Assembly (NCBI GenBank): GCA_001931875.2
Contig: MSJH02000810.1
Location: 941,535-1,005,534, forward strand
Direction of reading: 5' to 3'
Source: Byssochlamys sp. IMV 00236
Taxonomy: Eukaryota; Ascomycota; Eurotiomycetes; Eurotiales; Thermoascaceae
Length of the DNA: 64,000 bases
Below are positions 47,642-59,262 of the stretch, in pieces (within the stretch, counting starts at the first letter, position 1; each line of letters starts with the position of its first letter). The translations under genes and the position numbers were made by a program. The notes beneath the pieces are model-generated. The model saw nothing but the letters and a program-made list of their open reading frames with translations, had not been told where the DNA came from and ran no database searches.

Positions 47642-48476
47642 TTTGTCGGTATAAAGGACGGTTCAAACAGCTTAGAACGAATAAGCTGTTAAGACAGCGA
47701 ATGTTGCTTTACAATAAAGCAACAAGTTCTTCCCTTCCGAAGCTGCGGATTTTGTCCCCACTCTGCAAGAGAAGCAGTGCACCTCCGAATGTGCTGGACG
47801 TCACCAGTTGTGGTGCAATTTAAGCTCTTTCTAAAAGAGTGAGTTATGGATTATGGTGAATAGATGGCAGACGTGAAGCTGATAAGATATTACCAACAGC
47901 AGCTCCGCCAGACTTCTTCAAGGTGAGGAACGTAACAGAGGAGGGGCATCCAGCTCTGGTCTGTTCCGCCTCCCGTAGTACAGCCCACTATCTATCCGGT
48001 GGCCGATACGAGCTTTATGTGCAGAAGATATCACGTGCGGTGATCCATGCCTTCTCCACAATGTTGACCGATTATCCCCATACAATCGCTGAAGCTCGGA
48101 CTTCATCTTCAAAAAGGTTATGTTGACTAGATCAACCATTTCCTTTTACTCAATTGCACCATAGCTTTGCCCAATGCACTTGCGAATATCTGATCTCCCC
48201 ATGTTCTTCTAGGTACCACGCATCTTCCGTTTTATTTTCTGGGCCGCACGATGAAAACCCATCACCAAAGCGACTGGATACCAGGATCAGCCTAGCCTCA
48301 CTATCGAATACTGCAACGGATAATCGATATGAGACAGCCGCACATGGCTTCTTTCCACGGCTCTCTACCTTCGTATTCGCTCTGCCGTGGCGATCGATCG
48401 GCATCTTGAGGGTCCCCGTACTCACAACTGCGGCCTTACGGAACGGCATTGTATCTAGAGGAGGCAGACTGTCAAA
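47642..48476. other. Divergent promoter region of ubc13 and the WDR59/Mtc5 gene
   Basis: 835 bp between the two starts. A minus-strand frame of 99 codons (48449-48150) and another of 73 codons (48139-47918) are open but unrecognised. No splice joins them convincingly, so they are not called. Confidence 0.45.
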
Positions 48477-51400
48477 ATGTCTAGCCCGGCAGATTCAAAG
48501 ACGTCGAAGACGGTGGCTTCAGCCTTTGAGAGTCCAACCTTTGGCGAAGACAGTTCGTTCCATGTGGAGCAGCCAGTCGGCTCCGCGTCAATATCTCCGT
48601 GTGGGCGCGATGTCGTTCTTGCCTCGAAGGAAGGCCTCCATATCATCGACCTTGATTCTCCTTACTCGCCCCCTCGATATCTCCCTCATCATACACCCTG
48701 GGAGGTTGCAGACGTACAATGGTCACCGTTCGCGGTGCGCGATTACTGGGTTGTGAGTACGTCGAACCAGAAGGCACTGGTATGGAACTTGGCCATGAAG
48801 TCGCATGAGAACTCCATTGAACATGTACTACACGCTCATTCCCGCGCAATCACGGATATCAACTTCTCGGCTCATCATCCGGACACGCTTGCTACTTGTG
48901 GTGTTGATAGTTTCGTGCATTGTTGGGATCTCCGGACTCCTGCAAGACCTGTCGTATCATTCTCTGATTGGTTTGCTGGTGCAACTCAAGTCAAGTGGAA
49001 TAGACAGGACCCCCATGTAATTGCAAGCTCTCACGATAAATTCCTCAGAATCTGGGACAAGAGAATGGGTGCAACGCCGATCAAGTCTATTGAGGCGCAC
49101 AGCACAACGATTTACGGCGTTGACTGGAACCGAGTTCGTCCTGGGGCGGTTACTACCTGCTCCCTAGACAAAACGATCAAATTCTGGGATTACACTGCTG
49201 AAGGTGAAGTCCCCGAAAAGGTAATCAAGACACCGTTTCCGGTTTGGCGGGCTAGGAACACACCTTTCGGCTGGGGGGTGTTAGCTATGCCGCAGCGTGG
49301 AAACAGTGATCTCCATCTATATAGTCGTCGAACGCCTGAAGGAAACCAAATATTTGACCCGAACCAGACCCTTTCTTTGGTCCATAGCTTCCCCGGCCAT
49401 AAGGGCCAAGTCAAGGAATTTCTATGGAGAGCTCGTGGATCTGTCATGGATGGCATCGACCACAGAGATTTCCAACTTGTCTCCTGGGGCACTGACAGGG
49501 AACTCCGCTTGCACAGGGTCGATCCGGAGGTATTAAGGGCTGTTGGATATGAGAAAGGAAAATCGTTTGTCCCGACCTTGAACATCACGCGCAAAGGTGC
49601 CGTATACAAGACCTACCGTGATGAGCCTCTGGACCAGGATTTTACCGAATTATTTGAGTCTGAGCCTGCCCTGTCGTCAGGACCTCGGACTACAGGTCAA
49701 CATCGCCCACGGACCGGCGGAGGCATAGCCATGAATAATGTCTCGCTGCGTTCTGCTCGTCCGTGGACACAGGGTGGCCAGCTGGATTCAAGAGTCGGCA
49801 TGCAAACACGCTCCAATATCAGGGCCGATACGAATCCCATCGCTTGGATGCGGGGTGTAAAAATATCCGGCTGGGACATCGAGACTCTCGGTGACGAAAT
49901 AACACATGTAGGAGAGAGATTCACTAAAGTTGTCTTTGAGTCTGTCGATATCAGACAGCGCAAGACAACGGTTTCACTCCATGGGCCATGGGGGCCCGAA
50001 GGAGCTTCTCTATTCTTGAAGGTGGACATCAAGTTTCCCAGCGAATATCCCCGAAGTGCTATCCCGACCTTCAATATTCAAAGGACGACATCGGTAACTG
50101 ATCAGCTGGCGAACAAAATTGCCTCAGAGCTACGCACGATCGCAGAAATTTATCTTGCGAAGAAACGTGGTTGTCTAGAAGGCGTACTGCGATATCTACT
50201 AGGAGAGTGCAATCTCGAAGAAAGCGTCGCCTGGGTTCTCGGTGAGACTGCAGAGACAGTCAAGTCGCCAGTCACGGGCACAGTGGAAGGCGAAGAATCA
50301 AGTGACGAAGATGAAGAGGTAGGCCAATTCCAGAACCAGGATCTGGGTATGAGCTCCGAGCTTCTTCGACCGGTGAACGCGAATGTCATGGTCCCCGTTG
50401 CGAAGGCATGTGGTGCGCTTTGGGCCAACGATGGTCGACTTGTCTGCTTCTTCCCACCCAAAAAGGACAGGCAGAGTGCTGTGTTTGATACCCTTGGCTT
50501 CAGCGCCATGACCAGGCTGTCTCGAGCCGACAAAGTCTTTGAAGGGTTCGGTCGCCTTCAAACGAGCTCACCGGGTCCAAGGACAACGACCGGTACTGGC
50601 ACGGGCACGGGCACGGGAACGAATACCATCACAGACGATGGCACCTCAGACTATTCCGACGATTCCTCCGTCGCATCATCGAGTTCATCCGGGTCCTCGG
50701 GCCTTCTTACAGGCCTCCCAAGTCGTTTTCCGGCGCCCCAAACCTGGCGTAGTGCCGGAAGTCTGGGATTCCGTCAGGCACGTTCTACAGACAACTCCCA
50801 GAAATCTACGAATGGCGGTGGTCCTCAGAGGTCATCGGATGCACCGCAGAACATCATTTCGATCCACGATTTTAACTACCTGTTGCCAGCAAAGAGGGAG
50901 TTGGCTGTCCAGTATCGTATCTTTGGGAAGGGTGCTGATGTTTGTGCTCATAACGCAGCTGTGGCCGCAGATGCAGGATACCACGACCTAGCTCAAGTCT
51001 GGGGTCTGATTAGACTGATACTGCACAATCAGGTCCCCAACGAGCCAGAGCTTCAGGCTGATATTCCTACGATCGCAAGACTTGCAACTACTGGTGACAT
51101 GAAAAGAAAGGATAGTGGGGTCGATTTGAGCTACGATAACCCCAAGGCCTCACCAGATGTTGCAACCTCTAGCAATATCCGATGGGGAGAACACCCGCTC
51201 GGTGGTCGCTGGCTTGTTCCTGCCCTCTTTGATCACTTCGAAAGGATCGGAGATGTGCAAATGCTTGCGATGCTTTCTTCCATTTTCCATGAATCTGGGA
51301 CTAGGAGGAATGCTTCTCCTAGACTGCATCGCCGAGATAATACAACATCTGCCCATATAGAGGACCCTAGTTTCTCTTTGGACTTCAACTATTCCAAACC

Positions 51401-52922
51401 AACATCCCATAGATCACAAGTCACGACTCCGATTACAATTGCGTCGAGAGATAGCCACAATACCTCGGGCGTCCAGAGCCCTCGTCGTTCATCTGCAGAA
51501 TTCTTGCGAAGTGACTTCACGCCACCTTATTCCACCGGTACAACGCCTCCAGTTGCGTCTCGTGCAGGGGCTGTAACGGCAGACAGGAAAAGTAACATCC
51601 AAGGTCTCTCGATTTCAGCTTCTCCAGACCAGCACTCGGTTCCCCGAAGCAGCTCTGGTATCGGGTCGGCCCTGGCATCATCCCTATCGCGATCCTTTAC
51701 CTTCGGACCATCATCAGCTTCACCTCCCGCAAGCACTCTCAAGCAAAAGAGGCCAAGTCCCAATGGCAGCCTGAACACTTCAGCTGGGCCAGGAGCATGG
51801 ACTACTAGCGGGTTTTTCAGTCGGGCTGCGTCAGCGATTCCTGATTATTTGACAACATCTGGCACGATGACATCACAAGCTCAGTCTGATACCGAGAGTG
51901 AGAGACGTCCCCAGCTCGCGAAACAGCCTATGAGAATGAAGATAACGTTCAAAAACCAAGACTCGTTCGACAGCGATGGAAATAGTCACAACACATTCCT
52001 TGACAATAGGAAAGATTGGCTCTATGGCTCCTATCGCGCTGCGTACGCTCATTTGTTGTTTATTTGGGGGCTGCCAATTCAGCGCAGTGAAGTGCTTAAA
52101 ATAAATAGGATAACAGACAGTGCTACTCCACGCTTCAGCCGTCATGGCTCTCGCAGTCCTCGGGCGTCCATCTCCCTCCCGTCCTCTAAGCGCAAGGAGT
52201 CACCTGCACCTCTCCTTACTGAAGCAAATCGGGGGTTGGACATTCAAAAACATTGCACCAACTGTGGTTTTGCTCTACAGCTATCTGTTTTTGCTACTTC
52301 CTCAAAAAAGAATGCGGCAAATGGCAAGACCGCTACGAACCAGTCGGCCTTGAAATGTCCGAACTGCAAGCCAGTACAGCCATTGCCCACGAGACTCCCA
52401 TGCATCATATGTGGTGAGATTGTGGACGGGATGTTTACGCCATGTCTCAACTGCGGGCATCTCAGCTGCTTCGAATGTCACCAGCTATGGTTCTCCAGGC
52501 CTCCTGACGAGTTGACGGGGGCCAGCACACAGAATATAGAACAAAAAGACAGCACCGGTGTGCAGTTCTGCCCCAGCGGTTGTGGCTGCAACTGTTCTGA
52601 ACATGTGGTGTACAAAGTGTCTCTCCCTCCCAGTCTTACTCCCGGGCATGAGGGCGATAGTAGACACAGCTCGAGAAGCAGATCTCGTCGCAGGTGGACT
52701 GAAATTGCCCCTGGCAGTTCTTCTCGGGTGTCGCTTAACGCTGGTCATGACCAAGATGACCTAGAAATCTTTCGTTCTTCACCATTTGCATCTCTTGCGA
52801 GAGGCTTGGGTGCTGGATTAAGCCGCGGCCTGACTTCTAAGGATGAAAAGAAGGAATCTTCAGCACCAAACGCCACTAAGGAAAAGAAGAGCAGTCACCG
52901 ACCAACGCGAACGATGCGCTAA
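48477..52922 (+). CDS. mtc5: WD40-RWD-RING protein, WDR59/Mtc5 (Sea3) subunit of SEACAT/GATOR2
   Basis: One exon of 1481 residues. The N-terminal beta-propeller (about 40-370) has clear WD repeats, such as VADVQWSPFAVRDYWVVSTS, HHPDTLATCGVDSFVHCWD, VIASSHDKFLRIWDKR and AVTTCSLDKTIKFWDY. An RWD domain follows (about 460-580: KVDIKFPSEYPRSAIPTFNI). Next comes a long Ser/Thr/Pro-rich linker with a TGTGTGTGT tract. The C-terminal zinc/RING-like module runs CPNCK, CIICGEIVDGMFTPCLNCGH and CFECHQLWF. This domain order is diagnostic. In yeast and mammals the complex controls TORC1 in response to amino acids at the vacuole/lysosome by antagonising SEACIT/GATOR1. The length fits fungal orthologues. 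Confidence 0.93.
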   Translation: MSSPADSKTSKTVASAFESPTFGEDSSFHVEQPVGSASISPCGRDVVLASKEGLHIIDLDSPYSPPRYLPHHTPWEVADVQWSPFAVRDYWVVSTSNQKALVWNLAMKSHENSIEHVLHAHSRAITDINFSAHHPDTLATCGVDSFVHCWDLRTPARPVVSFSDWFAGATQVKWNRQDPHVIASSHDKFLRIWDKRMGATPIKSIEAHSTTIYGVDWNRVRPGAVTTCSLDKTIKFWDYTAEGEVPEKVIKTPFPVWRARNTPFGWGVLAMPQRGNSDLHLYSRRTPEGNQIFDPNQTLSLVHSFPGHKGQVKEFLWRARGSVMDGIDHRDFQLVSWGTDRELRLHRVDPEVLRAVGYEKGKSFVPTLNITRKGAVYKTYRDEPLDQDFTELFESEPALSSGPRTTGQHRPRTGGGIAMNNVSLRSARPWTQGGQLDSRVGMQTRSNIRADTNPIAWMRGVKISGWDIETLGDEITHVGERFTKVVFESVDIRQRKTTVSLHGPWGPEGASLFLKVDIKFPSEYPRSAIPTFNIQRTTSVTDQLANKIASELRTIAEIYLAKKRGCLEGVLRYLLGECNLEESVAWVLGETAETVKSPVTGTVEGEESSDEDEEVGQFQNQDLGMSSELLRPVNANVMVPVAKACGALWANDGRLVCFFPPKKDRQSAVFDTLGFSAMTRLSRADKVFEGFGRLQTSSPGPRTTTGTGTGTGTGTNTITDDGTSDYSDDSSVASSSSSGSSGLLTGLPSRFPAPQTWRSAGSLGFRQARSTDNSQKSTNGGGPQRSSDAPQNIISIHDFNYLLPAKRELAVQYRIFGKGADVCAHNAAVAADAGYHDLAQVWGLIRLILHNQVPNEPELQADIPTIARLATTGDMKRKDSGVDLSYDNPKASPDVATSSNIRWGEHPLGGRWLVPALFDHFERIGDVQMLAMLSSIFHESGTRRNASPRLHRRDNTTSAHIEDPSFSLDFNYSKPTSHRSQVTTPITIASRDSHNTSGVQSPRRSSAEFLRSDFTPPYSTGTTPPVASRAGAVTADRKSNIQGLSISASPDQHSVPRSSSGIGSALASSLSRSFTFGPSSASPPASTLKQKRPSPNGSLNTSAGPGAWTTSGFFSRAASAIPDYLTTSGTMTSQAQSDTESERRPQLAKQPMRMKITFKNQDSFDSDGNSHNTFLDNRKDWLYGSYRAAYAHLLFIWGLPIQRSEVLKINRITDSATPRFSRHGSRSPRASISLPSSKRKESPAPLLTEANRGLDIQKHCTNCGFALQLSVFATSSKKNAANGKTATNQSALKCPNCKPVQPLPTRLPCIICGEIVDGMFTPCLNCGHLSCFECHQLWFSRPPDELTGASTQNIEQKDSTGVQFCPSGCGCNCSEHVVYKVSLPPSLTPGHEGDSRHSSRSRSRRRWTEIAPGSSSRVSLNAGHDQDDLEIFRSSPFASLARGLGAGLSRGLTSKDEKKESSAPNATKEKKSSHRPTRTMR

Positions 52923-53529
52923 TAGTTAATCATTGCTACAATTACACAGTGAGACATGACATGCAGCCTTTATAGACGTGGTTCTTTGGTCGTTCAATTG
53001 AGCTGCTTTACGCTTTCATTTCTTCTATCTTGCATTTTTAGCGCGGCGTTGGATTGGCCCTTACCACCGGAAGAGCAAACCACTGGATAATTTAATGTAC
53101 TATCGACGTACTGTCAATCTCTGGTTAGGTCTATGTTGCATATGTACAGTAATTAGTGAGCTTGATGATACCTATGATTGGAATATGCGTGATTGCGGAA
53201 TCGTGGTTTTGCAGGATGACGTGTCGATTAGATCTCGAAGCCCGGTTCAATACCAACACGAAGCCAATGCTGATATTATTGGTCTCGTCCTGTTGCATAC
53301 GTTGGACCAGTGGCATTCTGGGAGACAGTAATATTGTAGTCTTAATCTATGCTGGGTAGATTTGGACCTAGCTGTCATCAGTAACCGAAAATATATATTC
53401 TATCTTCTGTCAAATATATCCGGCTATCATCCTGTATATGTACACAACCCAACAGAGTCTAGACGATAGTCACCCTTCTTACACATATATACAAAAATAT
53501 ATTATCATAGTCCATAAAATTTGACGCAC
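52923..53529. other. Convergent 3' spacer
   Basis: 607 bp between mtc5 (+) and the thioesterase-like gene (-). AT-rich with no coding signal. Confidence 0.5.
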
Positions 53530-54495
53530 TCAAAATCCATCACCTATCGCCCTCAACGGTATATTCTTCGGCACAACAAAAAGCGCCGTAGCCTCAACAC
53601 AGAGCTTTCCTGTCTGATCACGAACTTCAGCCGTCATATGAGCTTTGCGATCCGTGCTCAATATCGGATCTAGCGTCGCCTGAATGGTGTAATAAGATCC
53701 CGAGGAAACTCGAGCACGGTAGTTGATGTTGAGATTGGCCGTAACACCCGTTTTGGCAGGGAAGCTACGAACAGCGACTCGGCCGAACGTCTCATCTAAA
53801 ACAGTTGCGAGGGCGCCGCCGTGCACAACGGTGGGCCAGCCTTCTAGACCACCGCCGAAATAGACGACGTTTATGATGCTCTTTTTCTTGTCGTTGTAGA
53901 AGAGTTTCTGGGTTTACCAATGTTAGCTCAATCCGTTCATTTCTTTTTTTTCCCCGTCGTCAAGCAGTGTTTCAATGGAACAAAAGCAGCGACATGAAAA
54001 TCGGAAAGAAAAGATGAACCTATAACTAACCTGCAACGCCAACCCCCTACTCCCCTTCAACGACCCCGACGTCAACCGATGTTCTTTCTCCTCATCTGAA
54101 AAATTGCTATAGGCCGTCCACTCTCCTCCAAGGTCCGGATCATTTCTTAATGCCTGCACGACCGGTAGAAATTCATATTCCCTCTCTATCCTTTTTCTCC
54201 ACGTAATGTCTTCTTCCGTATCAGGTACCGGAGGGGAGGCTATTAGCTTCTCTATTCCGCTACCGAGCGATAGGCCCAGACCACCAAATATGGCGATGTA
54301 GAGTAAGTTGCGGAGGCGACGCGATCGAGTAGATTTTTGCGATTGCGATTGTGAGGGCGGTGCAATTGGGGGTGTCGCTGAGCTATTGCATCTTTTCGAG
54401 AGTAGCTGTCTTGTTGGTCTTAGTGATAATGCCAACGGCCGTTGTGGATATATCTGCTTTAATAATGGAGCTTGAAAGCTCCGTGCAAAGGGCAT
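53530..54495 (-). CDS. Mitochondrial hotdog-fold thioesterase-like protein (Fmp10/UPF0644-like)
   Basis: Two exons (54495-54031, 53907-53530) give 280 residues. The start has an Arg-rich, acid-poor leader (MPFARSFQAPLLKQ, RPLALSLRPTRQLLSKR) and a membrane segment at about 63-80 (LLYIAIFGGLGLSLGSG), suggesting inner-membrane anchoring. The hotdog core lies after the intron: KLFYNDKKKSIINVVYFGGG, HGGALATVLDETFGRVA and ANLNINYRARVSSG. The HGG..T.LDE motif is the active-site helix of 4HBT thioesterases. Acyl-CoA is the probable substrate class, but activity is unproven for fungal members. The chosen ATG (54495) starts the leader; no upstream ATG is in frame. Confidence 0.85.
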
Positions 54496-54943
54496 CTTTG
54501 CTGCGAGTATCGTCAATGCTGCTGGTCGCTGTCGCCTGCGGAGGACTGAGATATTGTCTGACGAGCGTTCGGAGAGTCTACCGAGGCATAATGCCCAAGG
54601 TCACGTGGCGTGGATTTGGAGATCGCGGGGAATATTGTCAATGGGTCCTTGATCTACTCGGTACATTGGAACATATTAGCTATAGTTGAGGGCCAAGTCT
54701 AACAAATTACGAATGAGTGTCTTTAAGATATAAAGGCTACTCCTCGTAGAAGTATTTCTTTATTACCATACAACATGGTTGGATCATAATCTAAATCAAG
54801 TTCGTATGTTCTAACTCGTGATTTTGGTTCATCTAAACGCATCATATCATGGTGAGGTGAATCTGCAGTGGATTTCTCAAGAAAGCGACAATCAAATCAT
54901 GCTGCAGCATTGCTGAAACGACGAAGAGCGCATAATGGGGCGA
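54496..54943. other. Spacer, ubp6 3' region and thioesterase-like promoter
   Basis: 448 bp between tandem minus-strand genes; nothing coding seen. Confidence 0.5.
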
Positions 54944-56815
54944 TCACTGCTGGATCTCCTCGGCAGTCGGGAGATCAATGGCGCGGTAAAGGAGGATCAA
55001 TGCAGAATGCGACTCACCTAAAACGATATCAGCAATGGTAAACAGACATAGGTCGGAATCGAAAAGCACTTACCACCGCCAGAAAGAGTCTCAATCTTAT
55101 CAGCCTCTACCTCCGTCACTTTCTCATCGTTGAACCACCACCACTTGCCATCTTCCTCGCGTCTCTTTCCGCCTGGAGCTCTAGGGTCGTCGACAAGGCG
55201 TCCTTGCTTCTTCACGTACGCGGTGTAGTGGCCGCTATCGGCACTGGCTCCTTGATGGGTAATGACTCCGCGAAGTTCATACAGGCCCGATTTGTTCGAT
55301 CCCTCGTCCGTGGCAAGTTTCGGGTCGATAAGTTCAAAGAGCTCTTTCTTGGCCTTGAGAATCGAAGCTGTTCTCTCAGCCTCAAACTCCTCGTCCGACT
55401 TGAAGACGTCAGTCATTCCAGTGTCCATATCCTTCGCCTCAGGCTTCTTCTCAGACTCCTTCTGCTCCTCCGCAGCCGCCTTCTTCTGTAATGGCTCGAC
55501 AGGGCCACCTGCTCCGGCGTTGGCGGCTTCCTCGCGCTGGTGAGCAATCTTTTGTCGCTTTCTAGCTCGCTCGACGTCCTGCTCATCCTTGCGAATCTCG
55601 CGGACCTTGTCCCTAACTGGGATAAGTTGCTTCTGGAGCGTTTCCGTGCAGAATTCCACAGCATCGAGCTCTGCAGGGAAAGTGACCTTGCGCATGATCT
55701 TAGCCTTCTTCTTGGTTTCACGCTTCCAGAAGAATCTGACAAAGTGCACAGTCAGGTACTTAGGCAAGCGAGAGATGCGCGATCGCTTCGTATAGCTTGC
55801 GTCTCGGCCCAGTGTGGGCGAGTTTTTCTCTATTTTCTCCTCGAGACCATCCAGAATGCCATCACGGAGGTGGTTGGTTTCCTTGTTGATGTGACAGTCT
55901 AATTTCAAGAAGGAATCGGAAGTTTTCACGGGTTCCTCGCCTGCCTCCTTGGCCGCCGCTTCATCACACTCAATAACAGATTCCATCTGACCAGCAAGAT
56001 ATTTATCTATGAACGAGATGTCGCCTTCGCCTTCTTTGATTATCAGCCTGTGGCGCAACTGACTGATGATCTGCGACCACGCTTCTTCCGCATCCTGCTG
56101 GGCATATCCATGGCCGTGCTCGGCCTTCTGTGCAAACTGAGGGAAAGCATTCCGTAGGGCATTCAAGAACATGAGTGGCGGGAACCCTTCTTGCGTCTCA
56201 GACATTTGCTTATACAGATCTCGTAGAGAGGCTGTCAGATCCATCGATGCACCCAGCCCTCCCAGGCCAAATGTGCTGAGATCCGAGAGCCCACCAGAGC
56301 CCGTACCGGCGCCGGAGGAGGAACTGTACTTCATAAGTTCTTCCTGAAGTTCAGGCATGCCCTTCAACGTCTGAAGCGTGGCATTCAAGTAACAAGTGTT
56401 TCCAAGGTTTTGCAGACCGGCAGGAGTAGCACCATCCGCTCTAGCTGCTTCAGCTTCCGTCATATCCTCCAGGAACTTGATCGCATCCTTCGGCCGTCCG
56501 AGAGCGGCCTCGCCTTGGGCTCCGGACGGAGTACCCATCATCATGAAGGTCTGTCCGGGCTTGGCGTTGAGAGAAGAAAGGGGGGTGTCATCCTTAAGCT
56601 GACCACCTTTCACCAGGATCTTCTGCCTGTCCGGCTCGACACCAGTCAAAGAGTAGAGCTGGTACTTGAAAGTCTCGCCATTTGACGTCGGGTCGAGCTC
56701 GACCTCATGACGTTTGCCTTGGTGCTTGACAATGACTACGCACATGCTGTCAGCAACAGTTGCATTCCACACAAGCTTCTAATACCTCGAAAGACATACC
56801 TGGGATCGTCGCCAT
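54944..56815 (-). CDS. ubp6: Ubiquitin C-terminal hydrolase Ubp6/USP14, proteasome-associated
   Basis: Three exons (56815-56800, 56735-55074, 55017-54944) give 583 residues. A ubiquitin-like domain occupies about 1-75 (MATIPVIVKHQGKRHEVELD, KILVKGGQLKDDTPLSS). The USP catalytic domain follows, with nucleophile C120 in LQNLGNTCYLNATLQ, QQDAEEAWSQI in the fingers/palm region, and the His box DSGHYTAYVK near residue 520. The last exon encodes GESHSALILLYRAID, the usual end of the USP fold. Ubp6 docks on the proteasome base through its UBL and recycles ubiquitin. A Lys/Glu-rich insertion (about 420-470) lies within the catalytic domain. The first exon is 16 bases. It is divergent from ARPC4, with 399 bp between starts. 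Confidence 0.95.
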
Positions 56816-57214
56816 GGTGAAATTTGGAGTTGAAAGAAGGCAAAGAGCTCATCCTTCGGAGGTTTGGGCAAGATGGTGGCATAAACAAGCGCCACCGCAG
56901 CTTACGGCAGCCTGGGCGAGATCGTGGGGCAGCCAATGCAAACAGCACAAACATCCCCGACATCCACGGCGGACACAGCATCATCCAGGACGACGTGTCT
57001 TGGAGCACCAGTCTTTGAAGCTTTTATCGGGCAACTCTGTTCTTCATACCTGCATGCAAGGTTGGAGCTCTTCGAGGCTGCTATCCGCTTCTCAGACTTT
57101 CGAAGAACCAGTCCAGGGGTCAAGGAATCGTCATCGGTGGTATTGGCCTACTTAAAACAACGGTAGCTACATCGACTTGGAAATACACAAGGCCCCTCTC
57201 CTGCGCTGTTCGAC
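56816..57214. other. Divergent promoter between ubp6 and the ARPC4 gene
   Basis: 399 bp shared upstream region. Short frames here overlap the transcription direction of both genes but are unrecognised. Confidence 0.5.
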
Positions 57215-57970
57215 ATGGTATGTGAAATTGCAATGACAACCACTGCTTCTAGTATATCAATACTGAGCCATTCTTAGTCTCAGTCGCTGCGACCCTACCT
57301 TCAATGTGTCCGGTCGTCCCTGACCGCCGCACTCACTGCTTCCAACTTCGCATCGCAGACGTCGGAAAGACACAATGTGCCCGAAATCGAAGCTGCAACC
57401 TCTCCAGAGCTTTTGCTGAATCCTCTTACCGTCGCCCGTAATGAGAATGAGAAAGTCCTCATCGAGCCTAGTGTCAACAGTGTCCGAGTTAGCATCCGAA
57501 TAAAACAGGCAGACGAGATCGAACATATCCTCGTACATAAGTTTACCCGATTCTTGACGCAGCGCGCAGAGTCATTTTTCATCTTGAGACGGAAGCCGGT
57601 CAAGGTGTGTTTGATAATTGGTCAAAGCATTGCCACTGTTACTGACTTGCTGCAGGGATACGATATCTCCTTCCTGATCACCAACTTCCACACGGAAGCC
57701 ATGTTGAAGCACAAGCTGGTGGACTTTATTATTCAGTTCATGGAGGAGGTGGACAAGGAAATTTCAGAGATGAAACTTTTCGTATGTCGCGACCCAATTA
57801 TCATTGGCGAGCCCAAAGGCCCGATGACGATGTCCATACATTAGACGCTGACTATGTACAGCTGAACGCGCGTGCCCGTTTCGTAGCAGAATCTTTCTTG
57901 ACTCCGGTACGTATTATCTGTTGCTCAAGGTATAAAATGTCCACTGACTTGCCGCTTGTAGTTTGACTAA
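57215..57970 (+). CDS. arc19: Arp2/3 complex subunit 4 (ARPC4/Arc20, 20 kDa)
   Basis: Five exons (57215-57217, 57278-57604, 57656-57781, 57862-57906, 57962-57970) give 169 residues, the family length. The first exon is only the ATG codon, followed directly by GTATGT. Exon 2 starts [20 protein letters not shown] and continues [20 protein letters not shown]. Exon 3 has [20 protein letters not shown], then [19 protein letters not shown]. The last two exons encode [15 protein letters not shown] and FD-stop. This is almost the canonical ARPC4 sequence. The subunit holds the core of the actin-nucleating Arp2/3 complex together with ARPC2. The last exon encodes only two residues and the stop. Confidence 0.94.
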
Positions 57971-59262
57971 GGCGCTGGTTTGCCTTTGTCCGTATTTCCT
58001 GGCGAATGAATAATACATGACTTTCAATGTATTTCAGTCACAATTCGTGTACAGTTTTAGGCTGGCATAAAGTTTCCAGCAGGTGCGGCTTCTTCTAGCA
58101 TCAATCCCCATCCTGTAACCGGAGCCCTGCCTAGGCGAGTCATTCATAGGCCAGATTAGGCGGCACCTACCGATTGGAGAAGGAATCAGCAAGTCGTTAT
58201 ATCTTCGTATTAGCCTTTTTCATCCCTTAAATATCACAACCCCGAGTCTTGACGATCCGACAGTACCCATCCTTCTCGTGACGATGGCCAATCCGTATCC
58301 CTTCCTGTATGTCTTTTCTGGTGAGTAGGTGAGCTTTTGAGCATACTGCCATTCCTGTTCCAGATTCGTCTGTTCTCTCATCAAATAGCTGCTTTATTGC
58401 GTACAGCATCTTGTGGGTACGGTATCCAAAGGAGTCAATATGGGACATGCATAGTGGCAAGGCAGATACCCTTTTCCGTTATAGTCATTCTGCCTTTGGG
58501 CATATTTTGTATCTATACTCTGAAGAAGACATGTTATATTACTCTGGTCTATCTGTACTTCATCTATACTAATCTACTGCTATATGTCATTTCCTATCTC
58601 CTTTCAACCGGTGCTTTATAGCTCATGTCTGCTTTATGCTGTTTGAGAAACCTTATGGCCTAGTACTGCTCATTGTTAAGATTCTCATTTACATACATTT
58701 TCCTGCTCTCTGCATATTTGTGTCTTTGATGGTTATTATCCTTTATTTGTCTTCTCTGGTTCATATATCTCATCGCCTATTCCAAAGGGGAAGCTTGATT
58801 ATATCAAGCCACTTTTTGATAAGGGTTGCTTACAGAACTATTCTTAACAACTGATACTGGCTCGGAGATGCTCTCATATTCGTGAACCCTCTCACTATAC
58901 ATCGCTTACTCATATATGAGGCGTCATAGTAGGGTGACGCCGAGATATCTAACGTTACGTTCAGGCAAATCCGTGTTACCTTCAAGGAACAGACTTCTCA
59001 TGAGACTTTACACGTCAACAGACTTTCTCCTTCCCACGAAAGAATCTCCATTGCACCCTTTCTAGGAGTATTAGCCTCTCTTTTGGTGGAACAGTCACTG
59101 TCGTCTGCGACTGGAGCTGAAGACACGCTGCTGTAAGTCTCCTGATCCAAGATCCTGCTGTATGCTTAATATTAGGCTCACTGTGGTCCGAACCTACAGA
59201 ATTGTCTCGGTGTTGTCAGGAAGGGAATCCTAGAGCCGGGAGCAACCTGTCTTTAGATTGAT
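57971..59262. other. Intergenic region upstream of the RRM gene
   Basis: 1.3 kb, AT/CT-rich. Frames at 58337-58621 and 58636-58854 are hydrophobic by base composition and unrecognised. Much of the second half may be a long leader for the RRM gene. Confidence 0.45.

Noticed and set aside
48150..48449. 99-codon minus-strand frame in the ubc13/mtc5 divergent promoter
   Set aside because: Starts with a plausible ATG but matches no family I know, and no splice site joins it convincingly to the 73-codon frame downstream (48139-47918).
58337..58854. Two hydrophobic frames (94 and 72 codons) resembling small membrane proteins
   Set aside because: Hydrophobicity follows from T-rich sequence; no ATG context, splice structure or family similarity supports them.
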